Of a stretch of 64,000 bases of DNA, positions 1 through 7,142 are shown piece after piece. The position numbers and the translations under genes are program-made. The notes under the pieces were generated by a model. The model was not told the origin of the DNA. It made no database searches and saw nothing but the letters and a program-made list of their open reading frames with translations. The stretch lies in the NCBI RefSeq assembly GCF_014837165.1, contig NZ_JACSPM010000001.1:1012304-1076303 (forward strand), given 5' to 3'. This stretch comes from Microbacterium gallinarum (GTDB lineage Bacteria > Actinomycetota > Actinomycetes > Actinomycetales > Microbacteriaceae). Position 1 is the first letter of the stretch; each line of letters begins with the position of its first letter.

Positions 1-519
1 CGCGATCCCGATGCCGCCCGTGCCGCGCTGTCGGGGGTCGAGGCATCCGCTCGCTCTGCGCTCGACGACCTGCGCCACCTGCTCGAGACGCTGCGCACGC
101 CCGACGGAGAGCCGCCGAACGCGTCGACCGTGCGGCTGGGCGGGCTCGCCGAGCTGGTCGCGCACGCGAACGCGAACGGCCTGCCCACGACCCTGACGGT
201 CGTCGGTGACGAGACACCCGTGCCCGACCTCGTGCAGGTGAACATCTACCGCGTCGCGCAGGAGGCGCTCACGAACGCGCGCCGCCATGGCGGACCGGAT
301 GCCGCGGCCGACGTGCGCCTCCGCTACGCCGGCGACGCGGTCGAGCTCGAGATCGTCAACACCGGGCGCGTCGCCGCGGCGCTGCGTCCGGGCCTCGGCA
401 TCGTCGGCATGCGCGAGCGCGCGGGTGCGTCCGGCGGGACGCTCGAGGCGGCGCCGCGCGCGCGGGGCGGATTCCTCGTGCGGCTGAGCGTTCCGCTGGC
501 CGAGCGGGTCATCGCGTGA
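1..519 (+). CDS. NarL-family two-component sensor histidine kinase, 5' truncated by the window edge
   Basis: The reading frame is open from base 1, so only the C-terminal 172 residues are visible. The start reads as the helix after the phosphorylated His of a HisKA_3 dimerisation domain (ALDDLRHLLETLR). An HATPase_c domain follows, with N-box IYRVAQEALTNARRHGG and G-box GLGIVGMRERAG. The protein should autophosphorylate and pass the phosphate to the regulator encoded next, whose GTG start overlaps this stop by 4 nt (GTGA), so the two are translationally coupled. The sensor region lies outside the window, so the signal cannot be judged. A shorter in-frame ATG at 130 is not a real start, because it would remove conserved kinase sequence. 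Confidence 0.93.
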   Translation, partial: RDPDAARAALSGVEASARSALDDLRHLLETLRTPDGEPPNASTVRLGGLAELVAHANANGLPTTLTVVGDETPVPDLVQVNIYRVAQEALTNARRHGGPDAAADVRLRYAGDAVELEIVNTGRVAAALRPGLGIVGMRERAGASGGTLEAAPRARGGFLVRLSVPLAERVIA

Positions 520-1190
520 CCGGCACGCCGATCCGGGCGCTCCTGGTCGACGATCACGCCGTGATGCGCGCCGGGTTCCGCATGATCCTCGAGGCGGCCG
601 GCGACATCGCGGTCGTGGGCGAAGCCGCGACCGGAGTGGAGGGCGTGGCCGCGGCATCCGCTCTGCAACCCGACGTGGTGTGCATGGATGTGCAGATGCC
701 CGACATGGACGGGCTCGAGGCGACACGGCGCATCGTCGCCGACCCGGAGATCGCCGCGGCGGTCGTGGTGGTGACGACGTTCGACCGCGACGACTACCTC
801 TTCTCGGCGCTGTCGGCGGGGGCGAGCGGATTCCTGCTGAAGAACGCCGGTCCGGAGGAGCTCGTCGCGGCCGTGCGCATCGCGGCCGCCGGCGATGCGC
901 TGCTCGCGCCCGAGGTCACGCGGCGGGTGATCGCGCGGTTCGCCGACGGCGAGGCGTCCGCTCCCTCGCCCACGAAGAGGGCGGTGCCCGCGGGTGTTCC
1001 CGAGCTCACGGAGCGCGAGGGCGAAGTGCTGCGCCTGGTGGCGCAGGCCCTGAGCAACGCCGAGATCGCCGAGCGGCTCTACATCGGCGAAGCGACCGTC
1101 AAGACGCACGTCTCGAACGTGCTGCAGAAGCTCGGCGCCCGCGACAGGGTCGCCGCCGTCGTCTACGCGCACCGCCACGGCCTGGTCTGA
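516..1190 (+). CDS. NarL/FixJ-type response regulator
   Basis: This 224-residue protein has the standard length for the family. The receiver domain carries the acidic pair D12-D13 and the phospho-acceptor D58 in MDVQMPDMDG. A LuxR-type helix-turn-helix fills the last ~65 residues (LTEREGEVLRLVAQ, then IAERLYIGEATVKTHVSNVL). It starts at GTG inside the kinase stop codon, giving a kinase-regulator operon. The regulated genes are not evident. The neighbouring genes 1254-1823 (convergent) and 2048-4035 (own leader) give no clear hint, although NarL-type pairs next to ABC exporters often control them; that link is inference. A strong hairpin follows the stop. Confidence 0.95.
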   Translation: MTGTPIRALLVDDHAVMRAGFRMILEAAGDIAVVGEAATGVEGVAAASALQPDVVCMDVQMPDMDGLEATRRIVADPEIAAAVVVVTTFDRDDYLFSALSAGASGFLLKNAGPEELVAAVRIAAAGDALLAPEVTRRVIARFADGEASAPSPTKRAVPAGVPELTEREGEVLRLVAQALSNAEIAERLYIGEATVKTHVSNVLQKLGARDRVAAVVYAHRHGLV

Positions 1191-1205
1191 CCCCCCACCT
1201 AAGAG

Positions 1206-1243
1206 CGGAACGCCCCGAGCCCGTGAGGGGCCGGGGCGTTCCG
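1206..1243. terminator. Bidirectional hairpin terminator
   Basis: Perfect 12-bp arms CGGAACGCCCCG (1206-1217) and complement (1232-1243) flank a 14-nt loop between the convergent response regulator and FMN reductase genes. There is no long T tract, as is usual for high-GC actinobacteria. Confidence 0.8.
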
Positions 1244-1253
1244 AGAGACGGGG

Positions 1254-1823
1254 TCAGGCCGCGACCGGAACCGATGCGTAGCGGTCGACGAGCGCGCCGA
1301 AGGCCTCGAGGTAGCCGACGAGGAACTCGGCCGTCTGCTCGTTGGTGACCTCGCCGCTGTCGGTGAACAGGCCGGGGGTCGACTGCACGTAGCCCTCGGG
1401 CTGGCCGAGCGTCGGGGCGTTGTAGTGGCTGAGGATCGCCTTGAGGTGCTGCTGCGCCGCAGCGGTGGCGATGCCGCCGCCCGAGGTGCCGATCACGGCG
1501 GTGGGCTTGCCGTTGAACGACCCCTGGCCCCACGGGCGGGCGGCCCAGTCGAGGGCGTTCTTCAGCACGCCGGGGATCGAGCGGCTGTACTCGGGCGTGA
1601 CGATGATGACGCCGTCGACATCGTCGATCGCATCCTTGAAGTCGCGAGCGACCTGCGGGTAGTCGGCGTCGAAGTCGGGCGAGTAGAAGGGGAGATCCTT
1701 GATCGGGATCTCGACCAGGGTCGTGCCCTCGGGGGCGAGGCGCTCGAGCGCCTTCGCGAGGCGACGGTTGATCGAGGTCGACGAGATGCTGCCGACGATG
1801 TAGCCGATGGTCCGCTCGGACAT
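1254..1823 (-). CDS. NADPH-dependent FMN reductase family flavoprotein
   Basis: The protein has 189 residues from the ATG at 1821-1823, which is preceded by a good Shine-Dalgarno (AGAAGGAG). The frame stays open upstream, but that extension lacks family similarity. The flavodoxin-like fold is shown by an FMN-phosphate loop (GSISSTSINRRLAKAL), the TPEYSRSIPGVLKNALDW segment typical of FMN_red/chromate-reductase proteins, and GTSGGG. It probably reduces FMN, quinones or similar acceptors in the cytoplasm with NAD(P)H. It is transcribed alone and meets the response regulator at a shared terminator. A long inverted repeat in its leader (1853-1880) may be a regulator site. Confidence 0.88.
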   Translation of the reverse strand: MSERTIGYIVGSISSTSINRRLAKALERLAPEGTTLVEIPIKDLPFYSPDFDADYPQVARDFKDAIDDVDGVIIVTPEYSRSIPGVLKNALDWAARPWGQGSFNGKPTAVIGTSGGGIATAAAQQHLKAILSHYNAPTLGQPEGYVQSTPGLFTDSGEVTNEQTAEFLVGYLEAFGALVDRYASVPVAA

Positions 1824-1852
1824 GGGTGTGCTCCTTCTGGAAAAACGAAAAG

Positions 1853-1880
1853 ACGTCCCGGTGGTGACCACCGTGGACGT
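1853..1880. promoter_or_regulatory. Extended inverted repeat upstream of the FMN reductase
   Basis: CGGTGGT-G-ACCACCG is a perfect 15-bp palindrome at 1859-1873. Outer arms ACGTCC (1853-1858) and GGACGT (1875-1880) extend it with one unpaired base. It lies 30 nt before the ATG of the gene at 1254-1823. It could be an operator or a 5'-UTR hairpin; the sequence does not decide between these. Confidence 0.5.
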
Positions 1881-2047
1881 TCCACAATCATGCAAGCGCA
1901 TGCACTCGAGATCTATTCCGACGCATGCAGACGTCGTCATCCTGGGGCTCCCCCGTGCGGCTGACCGCGCGGAATCCACCCTGAGGGGGAGGACGCGGGA
2001 TCCCCGCCTCCGTAACGTCGGATGCAGGAATCGACAGGAGGAGCGGG

Positions 2048-2932
2048 ATGCTGCAGCTGACGGGGATCACCAAGAGCTACGGAGGGCGGCGCGTGCTCGA
2101 CGACGTCGCGTTCGACGTCAAACCGGGCAGGCTCACCGGCTTCGTGGGCGGCAACGGCGCGGGCAAGACGACGACGATGCGCATCGTCCTGGGCGTGCTC
2201 GCCAAGGACGGCGGCGACGTCTCGCTCGACGGCGCCGAGGTGACGGCATCCGATCGCCGCCGCTTCGGCTACATGCCCGAGGAGCGCGGGCTCTACCCGA
2301 AGATGAAGGTGCTCGAGCACATCGTGTACCTCGCGCGTCTGCACGGGTTCACGAAGGCGGATGCCACGACCCGCGCCACCGCGCTGCTCGAGCAGCTCGG
2401 ACTGGGCGAGCGCCTGGACGACAACGTCGAGACGCTCTCGCTCGGCAACCAGCAGCGCGCGCAGATCGCCGCGGCCCTGGTGCACGACCCGCAGGTGCTC
2501 ATCCTCGACGAGCCCTTCTCCGGCCTCGACCCGCTCGCGGTCGACGTCGTCGCCGGCGTGCTGCAGGAGCGCGCCGCCGCCGGCGCCGCCGTGCTCTTCT
2601 CGTCGCATCAGCTCGACGTCGTCGAGCGGCTGTGCGACGACCTCGTCATCATCGCCGGCGGCACGATCCGCGCGGCCGGCGCGCGTGACACGCTGCGCGC
2701 ACAGCACTCCACGCGCCGCTTCGAGCTCGTCTCGACGGGCGATGCCGGGTGGCTGCGCTCCGAGCCCGGGGTCGAGGTCCTCGACTTCGACGGCGGCTAC
2801 GCCGTGTTCGACGCCGACACCGACGAGACCGCCCAGCGCGTGCTGCGCCGGGCCGTAGACCAGGGCGATGTCGCGAGCTTCGCGCCGCAGCATCCCACCC
2901 TCGCCCAGATCTTCAAGGAGGTCATCCAGTGA
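2048..2932 (+). CDS. ABC transporter ATP-binding protein (NatA-like)
   Basis: The 294-residue nucleotide-binding subunit has Walker A GGNGAGKTTT at about residues 34-43, the signature SLGNQQRAQ at ~131-139, Walker B VLILDEPFSGLDP at ~150-162 and an H-loop histidine in SSHQ. The ~80-residue extension after the H-loop is typical of drug, Na+ or bacteriocin exporter ATPases. The start is supported by GGAGG a few bases upstream. The permease gene follows with a 4-nt overlap, and its ribosome site AAGGAGG lies inside this gene's last codons. Together they form an ABC-2 export pump. The substrate is unknown. Confidence 0.95.
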   Translation: MLQLTGITKSYGGRRVLDDVAFDVKPGRLTGFVGGNGAGKTTTMRIVLGVLAKDGGDVSLDGAEVTASDRRRFGYMPEERGLYPKMKVLEHIVYLARLHGFTKADATTRATALLEQLGLGERLDDNVETLSLGNQQRAQIAAALVHDPQVLILDEPFSGLDPLAVDVVAGVLQERAAAGAAVLFSSHQLDVVERLCDDLVIIAGGTIRAAGARDTLRAQHSTRRFELVSTGDAGWLRSEPGVEVLDFDGGYAVFDADTDETAQRVLRRAVDQGDVASFAPQHPTLAQIFKEVIQ

Positions 2933-4035
2933 GCACCCCCGCCCGCACCCCCGCGACCGGCCTCGGCACGGCCCAGGCCGTCTGGCTCGTCGCCGAACGC
3001 GAGATCGGCTCGAAGCTGCGCAGCAAGGCCTTCGTCATCTCGACGGCGATCCTGCTGATCGGCGCGCTGGCGCTCGTCATCTGGGGCGGCTTCGCGGCCG
3101 CGAACTCCACCGGCACCCCGGTCGCAGTGACAGCGGATGCCTCGTCCGCCGTTGCGGACGTGCAGGGACTCGACATCACCGAGGTCGCCGATCGCGCCGC
3201 CGCCGAGGCGCTCGTCGCGGACGGCGACGTCGACGCGGCCATCGTGGCCGATCCGGACTCCCCGGTCGGGATCGCCGTGATCGCGGACTCGAGCGCGCCG
3301 TCGCAGCTGCTGCAGCAGCTGTCGCAGGCGCCGACGGTCGTGCTGCTCGAGCCTCAGACCGGCAATCAGGCGCTCGGCTACCTCGCGGCGATCGGCTTCG
3401 GCGTCGTGTTCCTGTTCGCCGCATCGATGTTCGGAGGCACGATCGCGCAGAGCGTCGTCGAAGAGAAGCAGACCCGTGTGGTCGAGCTGCTCATCTCGGC
3501 GATCCCGGTGCGCGCGCTGCTCGCCGGCAAGGTGATCGGCAACACGATCCTCGCGATGGGGCAGATCCTGTTGCTCGCGGCGATCGCGATCGTCGGCCTG
3601 ACGGTCACCGGTCAGACGGCGCTGCTGCAAGGGCTCGGCGGGCCGATCGCCTGGTTCGCGGTGTTCTTCCTGTTCGGGTTCATCCTGCTGGCGGCGCTGT
3701 TCGCGGCGGCGGCGTCGATGGTGTCGCGCATGGAGGACGTCGGCTCGACCACCACGCCGCTCACGATGCTGATCATGGCGCCGTACTTCCTGGTGATCTT
3801 CTTCTTCGACAACCCGCTCGTGCTGGGGATCATGTCGTACGTGCCCTTCTCCGCGCCGGTGGGCATGCCGATGCGACTGTTCCTCGGCGAGGCGCAGTGG
3901 TGGGAGCCGCTGCTCTCGCTCGCGATCCTCATCGCGACGTGCATCGCCGCGATCCTCGTCGGCTCGCGCATCTACGAGAACTCGCTGCTGCGCATGGGCG
4001 GCCGCGTGAAGCTCTCGGAGGCGCTCGCAGGCTGA
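2929..4035 (+). CDS. ABC-2 family transporter permease (NatB-like)
   Basis: The protein has 368 residues from GTG 2929-2931, placed 8 nt after AAGGAGG and overlapping the ATPase stop. One N-terminal membrane helix (~residues 31-55) precedes a large extracytoplasmic loop of about 95 residues. Five further hydrophobic helices follow, with an amphipathic VVEEKQTRVVELL segment before the core, as in NatB/YhaP-type permeases. It partners the upstream ATPase. Transcription should stop at the 15-bp hairpin just past the stop codon. The substrate cannot be inferred; Na+, peptides or drugs are all seen in this family. Confidence 0.93.
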   Translation: MSTPARTPATGLGTAQAVWLVAEREIGSKLRSKAFVISTAILLIGALALVIWGGFAAANSTGTPVAVTADASSAVADVQGLDITEVADRAAAEALVADGDVDAAIVADPDSPVGIAVIADSSAPSQLLQQLSQAPTVVLLEPQTGNQALGYLAAIGFGVVFLFAASMFGGTIAQSVVEEKQTRVVELLISAIPVRALLAGKVIGNTILAMGQILLLAAIAIVGLTVTGQTALLQGLGGPIAWFAVFFLFGFILLAALFAAAASMVSRMEDVGSTTTPLTMLIMAPYFLVIFFFDNPLVLGIMSYVPFSAPVGMPMRLFLGEAQWWEPLLSLAILIATCIAAILVGSRIYENSLLRMGGRVKLSEALAG

Positions 4036-4044
4036 GCTCGATTC

Positions 4045-4089
4045 CGGATGCCTCGTCCCTCGCTCTGTGCGCGCGGGACGAGGCATCCG
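4045..4089. terminator. Bidirectional hairpin terminator containing GGATGCC/GGCATCC
   Basis: Perfect 15-bp arms (4045-4059, CGGATGCCTCGTCCC, and 4075-4089) flank a 15-nt loop between the convergent permease and VOC genes. Each arm carries one copy of the GGATGC/GCATCC motif that recurs across the window. Confidence 0.85.
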
Positions 4090-4093
4090 TCGA

Positions 4094-4474
4094 TCACTGG
4101 GTCTTCAGCACCGCGAGGACGTTGCCCGACGGGTCGCGGAACCACGCGATCGCGGGACCCATCTCGCGCGAGATGCCCTTCGCGTCGGTGGGGAACTCGG
4201 AGTCGTCGTAGATCTTGGTCACCACGCCGCGCGCGTTGAGGTCGTCGACCGCCGCCTCGACGTCGTCGACCTCGAAGTTCAGGATGGTGAAGACGGCCGG
4301 CTCGTGGTCGTCCTTCGGATAGACCATGACGCGTGCGCCGCTGCCGATCGTGAGTTCGATGATGCCCATGTCGTACTCCTGCACGGGCAGGCCGAGGGTC
4401 TCGCCGTAGAAGGTCTTCGCTGCGCCGAGGTCGGCGACGGCGAAGCTGCTGAAGGCGCGAGCGGGTGTGAACAT
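4094..4474 (-). CDS. VOC (glyoxalase/bleomycin-resistance) superfamily protein
   Basis: The protein has 126 residues, the length of a single vicinal-oxygen-chelate domain. It begins with the typical βαβββ pattern (SFAVADLGAAKTFYGETLGLP) and ends with WFRDPSGNVLAVLK, which matches the C-terminal module of glyoxalase-like proteins. An acidic residue of the second module (ILNFEVDDVEAAVDDL) precedes the metal-site region. The enzymatic substrate is unknown. The start ATG follows AGGGAG. It stands alone between a terminator and the divergently independent thiolase gene, which is on the same strand upstream. Confidence 0.88.
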   Translation of the reverse strand: MFTPARAFSSFAVADLGAAKTFYGETLGLPVQEYDMGIIELTIGSGARVMVYPKDDHEPAVFTILNFEVDDVEAAVDDLNARGVVTKIYDDSEFPTDAKGISREMGPAIAWFRDPSGNVLAVLKTQ

Positions 4475-4553
4475 GCTGTCTCCCTGGGTCGTGGCTGCAG
4501 CCAGCCTCCGCCTCCGGCGGCGCGGTGTCCAGGGGGTGCGGTGCAGCGCGCCG

Positions 4554-5765
4554 TCAGAGCCGCTCGACCACGGTCGCGACGCCCATGCCGCCCCCGATGC
4601 AGAGCGTGGCCAGGCCGTAGCGTCCGCCGGTGCGCTCGAGTTCGTCGATCAGGGTGCCGAGGATCATCGCTCCGGTGGCGCCGAGCGGGTGCCCCATCGC
4701 GATCGCGCCGCCGTTGACGTTGGTGCGCTCGTGGGGGAAGTCGTCGAGGTCGCGCATGAGGCGCAGGGCGACGGAGGCGAACGCCTCGTTGATCTCGACG
4801 AGGTCGATGTCGTGGATGCGAAGCCCCGCGCGCTCGAGGGCGAGCTTCGACGCCGGGCCGGGGCCGGTCAGCATGATCGTGTGCTCGGTGCTCACGACGG
4901 CGGCCGAGCGGATGCGGGCGCGCGGCGTGAGTCCGTGGCGTTCGCCGGCCCGCTCGCTGCCGACGAGGACGAGCGCGGCGCCGTCGACGATGCCCGACGA
5001 GTTGCCGGCGTGGTGGACGTGCTGGACAGCACCCGCCTGGGGGTACTTCGCGAGCGCGAGGTCGTCGAACCCGCCGGCGCCCATCGCTGCGAAGGCAGGG
5101 GGCAGCGCGGCGAGGGTCTCGACCGTCGTGCCCGGGCGGATGATCTCGTCGCGCTCGAGCAGCGGCGTGCCGTCGGCGCCGCGGACGGGGATCACCGACC
5201 TGTCGAACCGGCCCTCGTCCCAGGCGCGGGCGGCGCGCTCGTGCGACATCGCGGCGAAGCGGTCGACGTCTTCGCGGGAGTAGTCCTCGAGCGTCGCGAT
5301 GAGGTCGGCGCTGATGCCCTGCGGAACGGAGTCGGGCGAGATCGCCGCCGCACGGTCGGTCGAGAACGGGCTGCCGTCGGAGCCCATCGGCACGCGGCTC
5401 ATCGACTCGACGCCGCCCGCGAGGAAGAGGTCCTCCCAGCCGGACCGCACGCGTGCCGCCGCCTGGTTGACGGCCTCGAGCCCCGAGCCGCAGAAGCGAT
5501 TGAGCTGCACTCCCGGTACCGAGTCGGGAAGGCCGGCGGCGAGCGCGGCGACCTTCGCGATGTCGGAGCCCTGGTCGCCGATCGGCGTGACGCATCCGAG
5601 GATGACGTCGTCGACTCCCGCGGGGTCGAGACCGGCATGCCGGTCGCGCAGCGCGTCGATGAGCCCGACGACGAGCTCGTGCGGCGCCGCCCCGTGCAGT
5701 GCGCCGGTCGCCTTGCCGCGACCGCGCGGCGTGCGCACGGCGTCGTAGACGTAGGCATCGGTCAT
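4554..5765 (-). CDS. fadA: Acetyl-CoA C-acyltransferase (thiolase)
   Basis: The protein has 403 residues from ATG 5763-5765, behind AAGGGAG; the open frame extends further upstream but without family sequence. The thiolase triad is visible: nucleophile C92 in [13 protein letters not shown]359 in [14 protein letters not shown] and C389 in CIGGGMG. It cleaves 3-ketoacyl-CoA with CoA in β-oxidation, or condenses acetyl-CoA in reverse. No FadB-type partner lies next to it, so the pathway assignment comes from the family, and acetoacetyl-CoA thiolase remains possible. It is located in the cytoplasm. Confidence 0.92.
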   Translation of the reverse strand: MTDAYVYDAVRTPRGRGKATGALHGAAPHELVVGLIDALRDRHAGLDPAGVDDVILGCVTPIGDQGSDIAKVAALAAGLPDSVPGVQLNRFCGSGLEAVNQAAARVRSGWEDLFLAGGVESMSRVPMGSDGSPFSTDRAAAISPDSVPQGISADLIATLEDYSREDVDRFAAMSHERAARAWDEGRFDRSVIPVRGADGTPLLERDEIIRPGTTVETLAALPPAFAAMGAGGFDDLALAKYPQAGAVQHVHHAGNSSGIVDGAALVLVGSERAGERHGLTPRARIRSAAVVSTEHTIMLTGPGPASKLALERAGLRIHDIDLVEINEAFASVALRLMRDLDDFPHERTNVNGGAIAMGHPLGATGAMILGTLIDELERTGGRYGLATLCIGGGMGVATVVERL

Positions 5766-5932
5766 GGCGTCTCCCTTGCTCGCTCGTTCCATCGTGCCAC
5801 CGTGCGCCCGGTCCCGGCCGCCGAGCGGGCGCGCGGAGGCGCCAGCGTCAGGGACACGCCGCGCGGGCGGGCCGGCGGACCTGCCCGGACGGGCGCGTCT
5901 CCTCACTGTGGCGCGGCGGCCGGCACCCCGCG

Positions 5933-6400
5933 TCAGCGCTCGACGAGCACGCCGTCGGCGTCCGCCCAGACGTGCCGGCCGGGCGTGAAGACCACGCCCG
6001 CGATCTCGACGGGCACGTCGGCCTCACCGACGCCGTCCTTCGCGCTCTTGCGCGGGTTCGACCCGAGCGCCTTCACGCCGATCGGGAGGGCGGCGATCGC
6101 CTCGCGATCGCGGATCGCGCCGTGCACGATGATGCCGGCCCATCCGTGCTCGACCGCCGACGCGGCGATGAGGTCGCCGACGAGCGCCGACTGCAGCGAG
6201 CCGCCGCCGTCGATCACGAGCACGGCGCCGTCGCCCGGTGTCGCGAGCACGGCCTTCACCAGGGCGTTGTCGCGGTGGCAGCGCACCGTGCGGATCGGTC
6301 CGTCGAACGCCACCCGCCCGCCGAGGTCGTGCAGCTGAAGGGAGAGCGAGTCGAGCGCGTCCCCGTGCTCGTCGTAGAGGTCGGCCGTCGCGATGGTCAT
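5933..6400 (-). CDS. rraA: RraA-family protein (ribonuclease activity regulator / HMG-type aldolase fold)
   Basis: The protein has 155 residues, a normal length for RraA. The diagnostic stretch [24 protein letters not shown] matches the family's acidic and arginine active-site region, and [14 protein letters not shown] precedes it. E. coli RraA inhibits RNase E. In actinobacteria the same fold often acts as 4-hydroxy-4-methyl-2-oxoglutarate aldolase or oxaloacetate decarboxylase, and the sequence alone does not separate these roles. It lies downstream of the ArsR-like regulator on the same strand, separated by an 82-nt inverted-repeat element. Confidence 0.88.
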   Translation of the reverse strand: MTIATADLYDEHGDALDSLSLQLHDLGGRVAFDGPIRTVRCHRDNALVKAVLATPGDGAVLVIDGGGSLQSALVGDLIAASAVEHGWAGIIVHGAIRDREAIAALPIGVKALGSNPRKSAKDGVGEADVPVEIAGVVFTPGRHVWADADGVLVER

Positions 6401-6434
6401 GCGGCCACGCTACGACGTCCGCAGGGCGCTCCGC

Positions 6435-6516
6435 GCGTCAAACCGTCGGGAAGAATCGCCGGATTTCCTCGGCGGTGAAGCCCGGAGCGGGCGTTTCTCC
6501 CGACGGTTTGACGCGT
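6435..6516. repeat. 82-nt intergenic inverted-repeat element, copy A
   Basis: Arms of 18 bp (6434-6451 and 6498-6515, core GTCAAACCGTCGGGA) flank a 46-nt loop that contains smaller stems (GCCG/CGGC and GCCCG/CGGGC). A second copy with the same 82-nt length, 46-nt loop and GTTTCTCCCGACG 3' shoulder lies at 57364-57445. The arms differ by paired substitutions that keep base pairing. It sits 20 nt past the stop of the regulator at 6537-7085. It may be a terminator, a MITE/REP-like repeat or a structured RNA; no TSD is evident. Confidence 0.8.
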
Positions 6517-6536
6517 GGCGTCTCGCCCCACGCCGC

Positions 6537-7085
6537 TCAGCGACCGGAAGGCGACGGGGCGGGCGGGTTCAGGTCGGGGTGCAGCGCTGTGAAGAGCGAG
6601 TACGGCTCACCGTCGGGGTCGGGATCGCGCTCCTTGAACTCCTCGAGCAGGTCGACGATGCGCTGCTGCAGCTCTGCCTTGTGTTCGGCGTTCAGCTTGA
6701 GGCCGAGCCAGGCGGTGTCGAGTTCCTCGGGCTCGACGCCCTCGATCTGCTGCAGGAAGACTTCGACCAGCACGCGACTGCGGTGCGGCATCGGGGTGCG
6801 CCAGGACAGACCCGTCGCCCGGTACGGGACCTCACGCGCGCCCTGAGCTCCGACGCGCTCGGGCTGCGCCGCGAGGAAGCCGGTCTGCACCAGCGTGCGC
6901 ACGTGATGGAGCATCGTGCCCGGGTTCACCCCGAGGAGTTCGGCGAGCTCCTTGTTCGTCCGCGCCTCGAAGGCGCACAGCCGCAGCACGCGCAGGCGCA
7001 GCGGTGAACTCAGCGCGCGCAGGCGCGCCTCGTCGGCGGGATCGGTCGACGGGCGCACCTCGGCGCCGACGCGCTGCTCGGTCAC
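6537..7085 (-). CDS. ArsR-like winged-helix transcriptional regulator
   Basis: The N-terminal winged helix (residues ~18-75) reads LSSPLRLRVLRLCAFEARTNKELAELLGVNPGTMLHHVRTL, with the recognition helix in the final part. A ~100-residue C-terminal domain of unknown type follows and ends in a Pro-rich tail. GTG 7083-7085 is preferred because a -10 box (TAGTCT, 7092-7097) ends 6 nt before it, predicting a leaderless message; a GTG one codon earlier is also possible. It is divergent from the MFS gene over a perfect palindrome (7119-7139), so it likely represses the exporter and itself. The inducer is unknown, and no metal-binding Cys cluster is visible. Confidence 0.85.
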   Translation of the reverse strand: MTEQRVGAEVRPSTDPADEARLRALSSPLRLRVLRLCAFEARTNKELAELLGVNPGTMLHHVRTLVQTGFLAAQPERVGAQGAREVPYRATGLSWRTPMPHRSRVLVEVFLQQIEGVEPEELDTAWLGLKLNAEHKAELQQRIVDLLEEFKERDPDPDGEPYSLFTALHPDLNPPAPSPSGR

Positions 7086-7091
7086 CACTCC

Positions 7092-7139
7092 AGACTAAGC
7101 CAGTGATTGACAACTCTCAATCAGTGTCGGACACTGATT
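7092..7139. promoter_or_regulatory. Divergent leaderless promoters sharing a palindromic operator
   Basis: Plus strand: TTGACA (7107-7112), 17 bp, GACACT (7130-7135), then ATG 7 nt later at 7143. Minus strand: TTGAGA (complement of 7115-7120), 17 bp, TAGTCT (7097-7092), then GTG at 7085. The perfect 21-bp palindrome AATCAGTGTC-g-complement (7119-7139) covers the plus -10 and the minus -35. A second GATTGA/TCAATC repeat sits beside it. This is the arrangement expected for an autorepressing local regulator. Confidence 0.75.
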
Positions 7140-7142
7140 GGC

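Noticed and set aside
4279..6338. Long ORFs over the thiolase and RraA genes on other frames
   Set aside because: Arg/Ala-rich shadow translations with no motifs; the thiolase and RraA frames have catalytic residues and ribosome sites.
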